Shown: piece after piece, positions 44,864 to 53,318 of the stretch
Numbering within the stretch: position 1 is the stretch's first letter
Layout: each line of letters opens with the position of its first letter
NCBI GenBank assembly: GCA_902785105.1
Contig: CACZXF010000041.1
Location: 1 to 64,000 of the forward strand
Reading direction: 5' to 3'
DNA length: 64,000 bases
DNA from: an uncultured Eubacteriales bacterium
GTDB taxonomy: Bacteria; Bacillota; Clostridia; Christensenellales; Aristaeellaceae
Program-made: the position numbers and the translations under genes
The notes under the pieces: generated by a model
What the model was told of the DNA's origin: nothing
The model's input: the letters and a program-made list of their open reading frames with translations, nothing else
Databases searched by the model: none

Positions 44864-46135
44864 ATGGCATTGTTTGTAGACATCGTAACCATCACCGTGA
44901 AGGCCGGGGACGGCGGGAACGGCTGCGTCTCCTTTCACCGCGAGAAATTCGTCCAGGCCGGCGGCCCGGACGGCGGCGACGGCGGGCGCGGCGGCGACGT
45001 GATCTTCGAGGCCACCGAGCGCATGCACACGCTGATGGACTTCCGCTATAAGCGCAAATTCACCGCCGAAAACGGCGCGGACGGCATGGCGAACCGCCGT
45101 TCCGGCAAGTCCGGCGAGCCGGTGGTCATCGAGGTGCCGCCGGGAACGGTGGTGCGCGAAAAGGCCACGGGCAAGCTGCTGCTGGACCTCTATGCCCCCG
45201 GCGAGCGCAAGGTTCTCGTGAAGGGCGGCAAGGGCGGCTTCGGCAACCAGCACTTCGCCACACCCACCCGGCAGGCCCCCCAGTTCGCCCGCCCCGGCGA
45301 AAAGCGGGAGGTCATCGAGCTTCAACTGGAGCTGAAATCCATCGCAGACGTGGGCCTCGTGGGCTTCCCCAACGTGGGCAAATCCACCATACTCTCCGTG
45401 GTGACCGCGGCGCGGCCCAAGATCGCCAACTATCACTTTACGACGTTACAGCCCAATTTGGGCATCGTCAAGCAGGGCGATGACAGCTTCGTGCTGGCGG
45501 ACATCCCCGGCCTCGTCGAAGGCGCGGCGGAGGGCGTCGGCCTGGGTCACGCTTTCCTGCGGCATGTGGAGCGCACGCGGATGCTGCTGCATGTGGTGGA
45601 CATCTCCGGCTCCGAGGGCCGCGACCCGCTGGAGGATTTCGACGCCATCATGAAGGAGCTGGAGGCCTACGGCGACCTGGCCAAGCGGCCGATGATCGCC
45701 GTGGCCAACAAGATGGATCTGCCCGGCGCGCAGGAGAATCTCGAAAGATTGAAGGTCAAGCTGGAGGGCACCGGCATACCGGTCTACGCCGTGTCCGCCG
45801 CCACGCGGGACAACTTCAATCCCCTGATGTACGCGACGACGGAAATGCTCTCCCAGTGCCCGCCCGCCGAACCCTTCACCGAGGAGGAGCTCTTCGAGCT
45901 GGACCCCAACGCCGGCGAGCCCTTCACCATCGACACCCAGGGCGGCATCTACTTCGTCTCCGGGCGCGAGATGGACCGCCTCATCGAGTCCGTCAACTTT
46001 GACAACGAGGAGTCCCTCAACTGGTTCCACCGCTCCCTCCGCCGCCTCGGCGTCATCGACGCCCTCCGCGAACACGGCGCCCACGAAGGCGACAGCGTAG
46101 TGATCGGGGAGATGGAATTCGACTTTGTTGAATAA
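44864..46135 (+). CDS. obg: GTPase Obg
   Basis: A 423-residue protein. The glycine-rich Obg fold fills residues 1-157 (GGPDGGDGGRGGDV). The G domain has GFPNVGKST, DIPGLVEGA and NKMD, and a C-terminal OCT domain occupies about 345-423. Obg is an essential ribosome-associated GTPase involved in 50S maturation and stress response. In Bacillus it is also needed for sporulation. It follows nth by 21 bp and precedes yhbY by 19 bp, so the three form an operon. Confidence 0.96.
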   Translation: MALFVDIVTITVKAGDGGNGCVSFHREKFVQAGGPDGGDGGRGGDVIFEATERMHTLMDFRYKRKFTAENGADGMANRRSGKSGEPVVIEVPPGTVVREKATGKLLLDLYAPGERKVLVKGGKGGFGNQHFATPTRQAPQFARPGEKREVIELQLELKSIADVGLVGFPNVGKSTILSVVTAARPKIANYHFTTLQPNLGIVKQGDDSFVLADIPGLVEGAAEGVGLGHAFLRHVERTRMLLHVVDISGSEGRDPLEDFDAIMKELEAYGDLAKRPMIAVANKMDLPGAQENLERLKVKLEGTGIPVYAVSAATRDNFNPLMYATTEMLSQCPPAEPFTEEELFELDPNAGEPFTIDTQGGIYFVSGREMDRLIESVNFDNEESLNWFHRSLRRLGVIDALREHGAHEGDSVVIGEMEFDFVE

Positions 46136-46154
46136 TACACTTGGAGGATATATT

Positions 46155-46454
46155 ATGACCACCAAACAGCGGGCCGCCCTGCGGTCCATGTGCAATACGA
46201 TGGAGCCGGTGCTTCACATCGGCAAGGACGGCATCACGGACAACCTGGTGAAGCAGTGCTGGGACGCGCTGGAGGCCCGTGAACTGATCAAAGTGACCGT
46301 CCAGAAGAACGCCCCCTTCGCCTCCACCCGCGAGGCCTGCGACGCCCTGTGCGAGCGGGTCCACGCAGACCCCGTCCAGACCATCGGCAGCCGCTTCTGC
46401 ATCTACCGCCAAGCGCGGAAGGATTCCAAGATACGGCTGGAGGATCTGGGATAA
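46155..46454 (+). CDS. yhbY: YhbY family RNA-binding protein (CRM domain)
   Basis: A 99-residue single CRM domain: MCNTMEPVLHIGKDGITDNL carries the GxxG loop (GKDG), and SRFCIYRQAR ends the domain. YhbY associates with pre-50S ribosomes. GGAGG seven bases before the ATG gives this start rather than the ATG overlapping obg. The obg-yhbY order is common in Firmicutes. Confidence 0.92.
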   Translation: MTTKQRAALRSMCNTMEPVLHIGKDGITDNLVKQCWDALEARELIKVTVQKNAPFASTREACDALCERVHADPVQTIGSRFCIYRQARKDSKIRLEDLG

Positions 46455-46457
46455 TTC

Positions 46458-46491
46458 ATGCGGCGCTGCAAAAGCAGCGCCGCATTTCTTT
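46458..46491. terminator. Bidirectional terminator after yhbY
   Basis: ATGCGGCGCTGC and complement around AAAA, then TTCTTTAC. It lies between convergent genes. Confidence 0.85.
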
Positions 46492-47077
46492 ACGTTCTTT
46501 TCCACTGATACAGCCCATGGCGGTTGCAGCAGGCGTAGAGCCGCTTGACGCGGTCGATCTTGAAGCGGGTCCCGGCGCTGCCCTCGGGGTAGAGCTTGAC
46601 GAGCTGTATCCCCTGATCGGACACCGCCGCGAGGAAGGAGATATAGTGCTCCTTCATCATGGGATGATCGAGGGTGACGTAATACTCATCCTCGACGACC
46701 TCCACGCGAATGCAGTGTTCCGGGTCCTCCGATTCCACCTCGAGAGGCGGCAGCGTGACGCCGCAGCAGCTCACCAGGGCCTCGCCGATGGCGTGGATCA
46801 CATTGCCGCAGACCGGACAGACGTAGAAGCCGCACCGGGCCATGTTGGCGCACCGGTTCCGGTTCTGAACGGCCTCGCCCGACAGCAGCTCGATCACCGA
46901 AAGCCCCAGCGCCCCGGCCAGCGGCTCCAGCAGGCTGATGTCCGGAAAGCCCCGGCCTGTCTCCCATTTGCTCACCGCCTTGGCGCTGACGTGGACGCGC
47001 TCCGCCAGCGCCTCCTGGGTCATCCCCTTCCCCTCCCGGAGCCTGCGAATCATCGCCCCGGTCACATAATTGTTCAT
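46490..47077 (-). CDS. XRE-type DNA-binding domain fused to a desulfoferrodoxin-like superoxide reductase
   Basis: A 195-residue protein. Residues 1-66 are a Cro/C1-type helix-turn-helix (MTQEALAERVHVSAKAVSKW). Residues 85-191 align with desulfoferrodoxin: C87, C90, C104 and C105 could form the Fe(Cys)4 centre. The four histidines and one cysteine of the catalytic iron appear complete as H121, H138 (DHPM), H144 (EHYI), C184 and H187 (CCNRHGLY). If active it would reduce superoxide to peroxide while its HTH binds DNA. It is divergent from a DtxR-family gene, tying it to iron and oxidative stress. GGAGGTGA precedes the ATG. Confidence 0.82.
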   Translation of the reverse strand: MNNYVTGAMIRRLREGKGMTQEALAERVHVSAKAVSKWETGRGFPDISLLEPLAGALGLSVIELLSGEAVQNRNRCANMARCGFYVCPVCGNVIHAIGEALVSCCGVTLPPLEVESEDPEHCIRVEVVEDEYYVTLDHPMMKEHYISFLAAVSDQGIQLVKLYPEGSAGTRFKIDRVKRLYACCNRHGLYQWKRT

Positions 47078-47100
47078 GTCGGTTCACCTCCTGTGCTCTG

Positions 47101-47129
47101 AGATTATCACGTGTCCGTTCATTTGACAA
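47101..47129 (-). promoter_or_regulatory. Promoter of the HTH-superoxide reductase gene
   Basis: TTGTCA, 17 bp, TAATCT on the minus strand. Confidence 0.6.
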
Positions 47130-47165
47130 CCTGCGCTGCGTAGAGGCAGGGCCGGGATGGTAGAC

Positions 47166-47349
47166 TGATAAATAAGGATTTGTCGAGATGTCATTCGTAA
47201 CCCACCTCATCCGCCCTCACGGGCACCTTCCCCTCAAGGGGAAGGCAAGGAGTTAAGAACGGTGGCCCCAAAAGCCCCTTGAGGGGAAGGTGGCGCGAAG
47301 CGCCGGATGAGGTGGATTCCCGCTTACCCCCGACAAATTCTAACTTATC
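47166..47349. repeat. Intergenic element, core A in outer frame
   Basis: GATAAATAAGGATTTGTCGA at left and CGACAAATTCTAACTTATCG at right. The second CCTTCCCC palindrome is shortened. Confidence 0.85.
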
Positions 47350-47382
47350 GCACACACAGAACAGCCGCATATAAATTTTCAC

Positions 47383-47411
47383 TTGAAAAATGTGTTAGGA
47401 TATGCTAATAT
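47383..47411 (+). promoter_or_regulatory. Promoter of the DtxR-family gene
   Basis: TTGAAA, 17 bp, TAATAT, about 25 bp upstream of the ribosome binding site. Confidence 0.7.
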
Positions 47412-47413
47412 GG
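47395..47413. promoter_or_regulatory. Candidate DtxR/IdeR-type operator over the -10 box
   Basis: TTAGGATATGCTAATATGG matches the remembered 19-bp DtxR/IdeR consensus at about 13-14 positions (TTAGG, central TA, CTAA) and covers the spacer and -10, as expected for autorepression. Confidence 0.45.
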
Positions 47414-47442
47414 AGTTAGTCAAGTGAAAGGAACTGAATGGC

Positions 47443-47808
47443 ATGAATATACATAAATCGGCTGAGGACTACCTGGAGATGATCCTGAGGCTGGACGAGG
47501 AGAAGGGCTACGTGCGCTCGGTGGACATCGCCACGGGGCTTTCGGTGAGCAAGCCCTCCGTCAGCGTGGCGATGAAGCATCTGCGGGAGAACGGCTACAT
47601 CAATATGGACAAGGACAATTACATCTCCCTGACGGACAAGGGCATAGAGATCGCCCGCCGCATCTACGACCGTCACAAGGCCCTGACGGAGATCCTCATC
47701 CGCATTGGCGTGGACCCGGAGACCGCCCAGGAGGACGCCTGCAAGGTGGAGCACGACATCTCCCCCGAGACCTATGAGGCCATCGTGCGCCAGCTCAACA
47801 GGCATTAG
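47443..47808 (+). CDS. DtxR/MntR family metal-dependent transcriptional regulator
   Basis: A 121-residue protein: winged helix (1-65) and dimerisation/metal-binding domain, without the C-terminal SH3-like domain. Candidate ligands are D9, E12, H78, C100, E103 and H104. The C-x-x-EH pattern (CKVEH) is that of iron-dependent DtxR, whereas D9 is MntR-like, so metal specificity is open. It should repress metal-uptake genes when metal is plentiful and probably itself. It is divergent from the superoxide reductase fusion. The 3' end overlaps the converging decarboxylase gene by four bases. Confidence 0.9.
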   Translation: MNIHKSAEDYLEMILRLDEEKGYVRSVDIATGLSVSKPSVSVAMKHLRENGYINMDKDNYISLTDKGIEIARRIYDRHKALTEILIRIGVDPETAQEDACKVEHDISPETYEAIVRQLNRH

Positions 47809-49130
47809 TCCCGCAGGACCCGGACGGTTTCAATACCGTAACGTCTGAACAATGCAGCTACTTCCCGACCGATGCGCTCGCCGCTGACAGCGATGGGTAT
47901 GGCGGGAGGACAGGCCACCGTCGGCGCGGCGCACACCCGCCCGACGGCTTTTTCGATCGGCACGACCTCCGAAGGCGCGAATATCGCCTGCCGCAGGGAC
48001 ATCGCCCGGGATGGCCTGGGCAGCATGAGCGGTTCAGCGGGATAAGTGAAGCGGGCACAGTGTTTTAATACTGCTTCAACCCGTGCAAAATCCACTTCCC
48101 TGTTCTCCGGGGAGAACATCAGCACCACATAATCCCCGTCGGCGTACTCACATTCCACCCCGCCCCGGCGCAGCGCGTCGGCGATGGCAAGGCCGTCCCC
48201 GGAGAGGGTCAGCTTCATCGGCTCGGAGGGGAGAATGTGAAGGCCAAGGGCGGACAGTCTGCCCTTCAGCGCGTCCAGTTTTTCCGCGGTCCGTGCCAGC
48301 TTTTCCGGGAAGTCCCCGGCAAGGCGGGCGTTGCACAGATCGAGGGACTGCAAAATCAGATAGGACGGGCTGGTGGAGCCGAACAGCGACAGCGCGTCCT
48401 TCGCGCCTTCGGCATAGCGCATCGCACCTTTGGAGATGTGCAGATAGGCCCCGCCGGTCAGCGCCGGGAGGGTCTTGTGGGCAGAATCACAGCACATGTC
48501 CGCGCCCAGATCCAACGGATGGCGCGATTGAGTGAGGAATTTCAGATAGGCCCCGTGGGCATTGTCCACCAGCAGGGAAACATTACAGGCATGACAGACC
48601 GCCGCAAGCCCTTCGATGTCCTGCATCCCGCCCAGATAGTCCGGGGAGGTCAGCAGCACGCAGAAAGGCGGGGTTTCCAGTTCCTCCAGCCGCCGCCTCA
48701 ATTCCCCCGCCGTCACCGGGCAGGTGCAGACCGAGGACGTACTGCGCTCGGGCCACAGCCATTCCACGTCGAAATCGCACAGCGCCGCGGCGTACAGCAA
48801 TGACTTGTGAGCATTGCGCGCCGCCAGCGCCACGGGGCGCGCCCCGGTATCCTGCCGGTTCACCATCGCAAGGTAAAGCATCGCCCGCAGGCACTGGCTG
48901 GAGCCTTCCGCGGCATAGAACGTCGCCCCGCTGCCGAACAGCAGCGAGGCGTTTTTTTCGCTCTCCGCGATGATGCCGTCGGCCTCGTACAGCGCGTCGG
49001 CCCCGGCGATCTCCGTGATGTCCCGCCCCTCACACCCCAGCGGCCCCGCGCCCTTGTGGCCGGGCATGTGGAGCCGGGAAGTGTGACCGGCGAGATATTG
49101 AGTGACAAAATCATAGATGGGCGTATTCAT
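47805..49130 (-). CDS. Orn/Lys/Arg decarboxylase family PLP enzyme
   Basis: A 441-residue fold-type I PLP protein. RLHMPGHKG (19-27) opens the protein as in YaaO/SpeA-type decarboxylases. VDNAHGAY (188-195) holds the PLP aspartate D189, and SAHKTLPALTGGAYLH the Schiff-base lysine K219. It should decarboxylate a basic amino acid, though at 441 residues it is somewhat shorter than typical members (about 480). It begins 19 bp after the SCIFF maturase gene on the same strand, so it is likely the third gene of that operon. AAGGGAA precedes the ATG. Confidence 0.88.
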   Translation of the reverse strand: MNTPIYDFVTQYLAGHTSRLHMPGHKGAGPLGCEGRDITEIAGADALYEADGIIAESEKNASLLFGSGATFYAAEGSSQCLRAMLYLAMVNRQDTGARPVALAARNAHKSLLYAAALCDFDVEWLWPERSTSSVCTCPVTAGELRRRLEELETPPFCVLLTSPDYLGGMQDIEGLAAVCHACNVSLLVDNAHGAYLKFLTQSRHPLDLGADMCCDSAHKTLPALTGGAYLHISKGAMRYAEGAKDALSLFGSTSPSYLILQSLDLCNARLAGDFPEKLARTAEKLDALKGRLSALGLHILPSEPMKLTLSGDGLAIADALRRGGVECEYADGDYVVLMFSPENREVDFARVEAVLKHCARFTYPAEPLMLPRPSRAMSLRQAIFAPSEVVPIEKAVGRVCAAPTVACPPAIPIAVSGERIGREVAALFRRYGIETVRVLRD

Positions 49131-49149
49131 AAGGTTCCCTTTTCCCGGT

Positions 49150-50583
49150 CTATTGCTGCATTTCGCTCAGGCAGCCCGCGCAATCGGAGCCGCAGCCCTC
49201 GCCGCCCACGGGCTGGCCGGTTTCGAGGCTCTCGGCCACCTGCATCATGATGGCGCACTCCATGCGCTTCTTGAACAGCTCGCAGCCGAACTCGTAGACG
49301 CCTCGGATGGAGCCGGTGGCGTGGTAGGCGTTGGCGGCGCAGCCGCCGGAGCAGTAGAGCTTGGCCCAGCAGTCCTTGCACTCGGGGCGGGCGTAGGCGT
49401 TGACCAGCTTGAATTCATCCTGCACGGCCTTGTTGGTCACGCCGTCCCAGACGTTGCCCATCAGGTACTTCGGGTCGCCCACGAACTGATGGCAGGGATA
49501 GAGGTCGCCCCAGGGCGTCACGGCCATGTACTCGGTGCCGCTGCCGCAGCCGCTGATGCGCTTGTAGATGCAGGGGCCGCCGGTCAGGTCGATCATGTAG
49601 TGGTAGAAGGTAAAGGGCCGTCCCTCCTTCTTCCGCTTCATCATCTCTTTGGCGAGGATTTCATACTGCTCGAACAGCACGGGCAAATCTTCTGATTTCA
49701 GCGCGCCGGGGTCGCCGGGGGGACACACCACCGGCTCCATGCTGGTCTCCGTGAAGCCCAGGTCCGCCATGTGGAACACGTCGTTGGTGAAGTCCAGATT
49801 GTTGCGGGTGTAGGTGCCGCGCATGTAGTAGTTCTTGCCGCCCCGGGCCTCCACCAGCTTTTTGAACTTCGGCACGATGCGGTCATAGCTGCCGTGGCCG
49901 GCATAGTCCACGCGGAGGGCGTCGTGGATTTCTTTTCTTCCATCCAGGCTCAGCACCACGTTGCTCATCTCTTTATTGGCGAAGTCGATGACGTCGTCGT
50001 CGATGAGCATACCGTTGGTGGTCAGCGTAAAGCGGAAGTTCTTGTTGTGAATCTTCTCCTGCTCCCTCGCGTAGGCCACCAGGCGCTTGCAGACGTCCCA
50101 GTTCATCAGCGGCTCGCCGCCGAAGAAGTCCACCTCCAGGTTGCGCCGGGTGCCGGAATATTGGATGAGGAAGTCCAGCGCCTGTTTGCCCACCTCGAAG
50201 GACATCAGCGCCCGGTCGCCGTGGTACTTGCCCTGGCTGGCAAAGCAATACGAACAATTCAGATTGCAGGTGTGGGCCACATGCAGGCACAGCGCCTTCA
50301 CCACCACGGGCCGCGCCTTGAAGTCGAAGGCCAGGTTTTCATATTTGTCCTCGGAGAACAGCTTGCCGTCGGCCTTCAGCACCGCCACGTCGTCCAGACA
50401 TTCCCGGACGTCGACCTCGGTCACATCAGGATATTTTTCGGTGATGATTCTGATGATTTCCCCGGCGTCGTGGTCTAAATACAGCGCGATGATGTCATAG
50501 GCCACCTCGTCCACCGCGTGGACCGCGCCCGAGGCCATGTCCAGCACGATGTTGTAGCCGTTCAGTTTATACTGGTGAACCAT
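49150..50583 (-). CDS. scfB: SCIFF peptide maturase, radical SAM/SPASM
   Basis: A 477-residue protein. The radical-SAM cluster motif is C106-x3-C110-x2-C113 in HTCNLNCSYCF. A SPASM region with many cysteines follows (GCGSGTEYMAVTP, LYPCHQF, ECKDCWAKLYCSGGC, and a final GCGSDCAGC). An N-terminal precursor-recognition region occupies about 1-90. It installs thioether crosslinks from cysteine sulphur to residues of the SCIFF peptide encoded immediately upstream. GGGAGAGAG precedes the ATG. A terminator-like hairpin between precursor and maturase should keep maturase levels below precursor levels. Confidence 0.95.
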   Translation of the reverse strand: MVHQYKLNGYNIVLDMASGAVHAVDEVAYDIIALYLDHDAGEIIRIITEKYPDVTEVDVRECLDDVAVLKADGKLFSEDKYENLAFDFKARPVVVKALCLHVAHTCNLNCSYCFASQGKYHGDRALMSFEVGKQALDFLIQYSGTRRNLEVDFFGGEPLMNWDVCKRLVAYAREQEKIHNKNFRFTLTTNGMLIDDDVIDFANKEMSNVVLSLDGRKEIHDALRVDYAGHGSYDRIVPKFKKLVEARGGKNYYMRGTYTRNNLDFTNDVFHMADLGFTETSMEPVVCPPGDPGALKSEDLPVLFEQYEILAKEMMKRKKEGRPFTFYHYMIDLTGGPCIYKRISGCGSGTEYMAVTPWGDLYPCHQFVGDPKYLMGNVWDGVTNKAVQDEFKLVNAYARPECKDCWAKLYCSGGCAANAYHATGSIRGVYEFGCELFKKRMECAIMMQVAESLETGQPVGGEGCGSDCAGCLSEMQQ

Positions 50584-50598
50584 GTATCTCTCTCCCGC

Positions 50599-50630
50599 AT
50601 AAAAAACGCCGCCTTTGCGGGCGGCATTTT
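50599..50630 (-). terminator. Attenuating terminator between scfA and scfB
   Basis: Read on the minus strand, ATGCCGCCcgcaaaGGCGGCGT then TTTTTTAT. Read-through would supply scfB and the decarboxylase. Confidence 0.8.
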
Positions 50631-50642
50631 CATAAGAATGTC

Positions 50643-50789
50643 TTACTTGTTCTTGTTTTCGCACTTCTGGTTCGCCACGCCGCAGGAGGTCTTGCAGGCG
50701 GACTGGCAGGAGGTCTGGCATTCGCCGCAGCCGCCGGTCACGGTGCTCTTGTTGAGATCGCGGGTGTTGATGGTCTGAATCCTCTTCAT
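50643..50789 (-). CDS. scfA: Six-cysteine ranthipeptide SCIFF precursor
   Basis: A 48-residue peptide. The leader is MKRIQTINTRDLNKSTVTGG and the core holds six cysteines in 21 residues (CGECQTSCQSACKTSC, then one more C). This is the near-universal clostridial SCIFF pattern, whose product is a thioether-bridged peptide of unresolved role. GGAGAG nine bases before the ATG sets the start; the longer upstream frame crosses the promoter and is rejected. Confidence 0.95.
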   Translation of the reverse strand: MKRIQTINTRDLNKSTVTGGCGECQTSCQSACKTSCGVANQKCENKNK

Positions 50790-50843
50790 GCTTATATCTC
50801 TCCGTTTCTCATAACCGCAAAAGCAGTCTTTCATAATGAATAT

Positions 50844-50873
50844 AGTATACCATGCTGCCCGGCAGCTTGTCAA
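50844..50873 (-). promoter_or_regulatory. Promoter of the SCIFF operon
   Basis: TTGACA, 18 bp, TATACT on the minus strand. Confidence 0.78.
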
Positions 50874-50909
50874 GACGGGAAGCGTTGAGTTTCACGCGGG
50901 GCGGGGCGA

Positions 50910-51063
50910 TGGTGAACGGGGATTTATCGGGGAGTTACCCGCTCTCCTGTAGGGGCGGCGTTGCGCCGCCCGCCCGATAGAACGCAACGTTTCACAGGGG
51001 GGCGGGCGCCGAAACGGCGCCCCTACAGGGATAGTTCGACTCCTTGATAAATCCCAATTTGAC
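50910..51063. repeat. Intergenic element, core B in outer frame
   Basis: AACGGGGATTTATCGGGG at left, GATAAATCCCAATTTGACG at right, core TGTAGGGGCGGCG to CGGCGCCCCTACA. Together with two terminators and the promoter it fills the 345-bp gap between scfA and iolD. Confidence 0.85.
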
Positions 51064-51075
51064 GATGTGCATTGT

Positions 51076-51112
51076 GATAAAAACCTCCCGCCCGATTTGA
51101 CGGGCGGGAGAA
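51076..51112 (-). terminator. Terminator of iolD
   Basis: On the minus strand CTCCCGCCCG and complement, then a TTTTTAT tract. Confidence 0.85.
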
Positions 51113-51134
51113 CTGTCGAAACTGGAGCGGAGGA

Positions 51135-53066
51135 TCAATACTTCCTGGCCTGCTCCCTGTGCTCGATGACGTCCCTGTAGGCTTCGCGGACGCTCTCCTT
51201 TTCGGAGGTGGCGGCCATGCCCACGTTCCACCATGCGCCGTAGCCGTCGGTCATGGTCTTGGGGAGGACCTTCAGGTCGAACAGGCAGGCGACGGTCTGC
51301 TTCCGGGAGTCCTCGAGGGCGGCCTTCAATTCCTCCACGGACTTGCAGGTATAGGACTTCATGCCGAAGGCCTCGCCGATGAGAGCGTAGTTGGTGTGGA
51401 TGAGGTCGCCGGTGGGCTTCTTGCCGTCGGTATAGCGGAACTCGGTGGCGAGAGAGCCAATGCCGTGGGTCATTTCGAGATTGTTGATGCAGCCAAAGCC
51501 GCAGTTGTCGAACACGAGGATGTTGGTCTTGACCCGCTCCTGCATGATGGTGCCCAGCTCAGAGGACAGCATCTGGAAGCCGGAGTCGCCGACGACGGTG
51601 TACTCCTCGCAGTCAGGGTCGGCCATCTTGACGCCCATGGACGCGCCGATCTCATAGCCCATGCAGGAATAGCCGTATTCCACATGGTAGCCGCCGCGCT
51701 TGTCGGTCTTCCACACGCGCTGCAGGTCGCTGGGCAGGGAGCCGCCGGCGCAGACGATGATGTCCTCGGGGGCCATGACCTCGCGCAGCGCGGCCAGCGC
51801 CGCGGACTGGGTGAGGGAGGTGCCGTACATCCTGTAGAACTCGGGCACGGTGCGGGGGTCGCGGGCCTTGATGGTGGGCTCGAAGTCCTCGCCGTCGCAG
51901 ACCAGGCCGCCCAGGCGGGCCAGCTCCTCGTCCCATTCCTTCTTGGCGGCTTCGATCTCTCCGTTGTAGGCGGAGGTGTAGCCGGCCTTCTCCAGAATGG
52001 CGGTCAGGGCCTTGACGGTCTCGCGGGCGTCGCCCACGGCCTTCACGGCGTCGAACTTGTAGGCGTGGAAGCGGGAGATGTTGATGGCGGCGAACTTCAC
52101 CTCGTGGTTGCGGAACAGCCACTTGGAGGAGGTGGTGAAGTCGGTCATGCGGGTGCCGATGCCGATGACGCAGTCGGCCTCAGCCGCGATCTTGTTGGAG
52201 GCGGAGGTGCCGGTAACGCCGATGCCGCCCAGGCACATGGGATGGCTGGACTTGCAGGCGCTCTTGCCGCCCTGGCTCTCGCCGAAGGGGATCTGGAACT
52301 TCTCGCAGAACTGCTCCACGGCCTCGCCGGCCTCGGAATAGCGCACGCCGCCGCCGACGATGACGATGGGCTTGCGGGCATGGCGGATGACCTCGGCCAC
52401 GTCGTCAAGCTCCTCCTGGACGGCCACGGGGCGGGTGATGCGATGGACGCGCTTGGCGAAGAAGGACTCGGGATAGTCAAAGGCCTCGCCTTCAACGTCC
52501 TGGGGCAGGGCGATGCAGACCGCGCCGGTGTCGGCGGGATCGGTCAGCACGCGCATGGCGTTGATCAGGGCGCTCATGAGCTGCTCGGGGCGGACGATGC
52601 GGTCCCAGTACTTCACCACGGGCTTGAAGGCGTCGTTGGTGGTGGTGGCCAGGGAGCTGGGCTGCTCGATCTGCTGCAGCACCGGGTCGGGCTGGCGGGA
52701 GGCGAAGCTGTCGGAGGGGAACACCAGCAGCGGGATATTGTTGACGGTGGCGGTGCCGCAGGCGGTGACCATGTTGGCCGCGCCGGGGCCGATGGAGGAC
52801 GCGCAGGGGATGATCTTCTTGCGGTCGTTCTGCTTGGCGTAAGCAATGGCACAGTGGCACATGCCCTGCTCGTTGCGGCCCTGCATCACCTTGATGCTGC
52901 CGGGGTTGGTGTCCAGCGCCTCGCCCAGGCCCACGGCGATGCCGTGGCCGAAGAGGGTGAAGAACGCCTCTACAAACTTGGTCTCCACGCCGTCGCGGGA
53001 GACATACTGCTGATCGAGAAACTTGACAATCGCCTGGGCTGTCGTCAGTCGAATGGTCTTTTCCAT
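51135..53066 (-). CDS. iolD: 3D-(3,5/4)-trihydroxycyclohexane-1,2-dione acylhydrolase
   Basis: A 643-residue TPP-dependent enzyme. RLTTAQAIVKFLDQQYVSRD at the N-terminus, VMQGRNEQGMCHCAIAYAKQ, SSIGPGAANMVTACGTATVN, and a C-terminal TPP-binding part (TVVGDSGFQMLSSELGT) match IolD throughout, and the length is normal. It opens the ring of the inosose-derived dione in myo-inositol catabolism. No other iol gene is in the window, so it is either isolated or uses a related substrate. It is a single gene with its own promoter and terminator. Confidence 0.92.
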   Translation of the reverse strand: MEKTIRLTTAQAIVKFLDQQYVSRDGVETKFVEAFFTLFGHGIAVGLGEALDTNPGSIKVMQGRNEQGMCHCAIAYAKQNDRKKIIPCASSIGPGAANMVTACGTATVNNIPLLVFPSDSFASRQPDPVLQQIEQPSSLATTTNDAFKPVVKYWDRIVRPEQLMSALINAMRVLTDPADTGAVCIALPQDVEGEAFDYPESFFAKRVHRITRPVAVQEELDDVAEVIRHARKPIVIVGGGVRYSEAGEAVEQFCEKFQIPFGESQGGKSACKSSHPMCLGGIGVTGTSASNKIAAEADCVIGIGTRMTDFTTSSKWLFRNHEVKFAAINISRFHAYKFDAVKAVGDARETVKALTAILEKAGYTSAYNGEIEAAKKEWDEELARLGGLVCDGEDFEPTIKARDPRTVPEFYRMYGTSLTQSAALAALREVMAPEDIIVCAGGSLPSDLQRVWKTDKRGGYHVEYGYSCMGYEIGASMGVKMADPDCEEYTVVGDSGFQMLSSELGTIMQERVKTNILVFDNCGFGCINNLEMTHGIGSLATEFRYTDGKKPTGDLIHTNYALIGEAFGMKSYTCKSVEELKAALEDSRKQTVACLFDLKVLPKTMTDGYGAWWNVGMAATSEKESVREAYRDVIEHREQARKY

Positions 53067-53171
53067 GGGGATCTACCTCCTGCATGATTCATGTCGTCTG
53101 CTGTCGCTGTAAAGGTGCAAATCCGGCCAAAGTGCCATGACTTGACAAACACTCTCGCAACACTCACCCCT

Positions 53172-53200
53172 ATTTTAACATACTTCATGAATAATTACAA
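53172..53200 (-). promoter_or_regulatory. Promoter of iolD
   Basis: TTGTAA, 17 bp, TAAAAT on the minus strand; leader about 100 nt with AGGAGG at its end. Confidence 0.65.
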
Positions 53201-53318
53201 TACCCGCAATAATTTCGTGGAGGGGTTTTTATGGGCTTTGTATGACAAATTGAGAATGAAATTTTACCACTTTGGAGGCGGTCTGTACACTGTGCGGTAT
53301 TGCCCTCTGCGCCAGTGT

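Larger units (their letters stand above)
47377..47429. promoter_or_regulatory. Inverted repeat flanking the DtxR-family gene promoter
   Basis: TTTCACTTGA (47377-47386) and TCAAGTGAAA (47420-47429) are exact 10-bp reverse complements 33 bp apart. The left arm overlaps the -35 box and the right arm the ribosome binding region. Confidence 0.5.
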
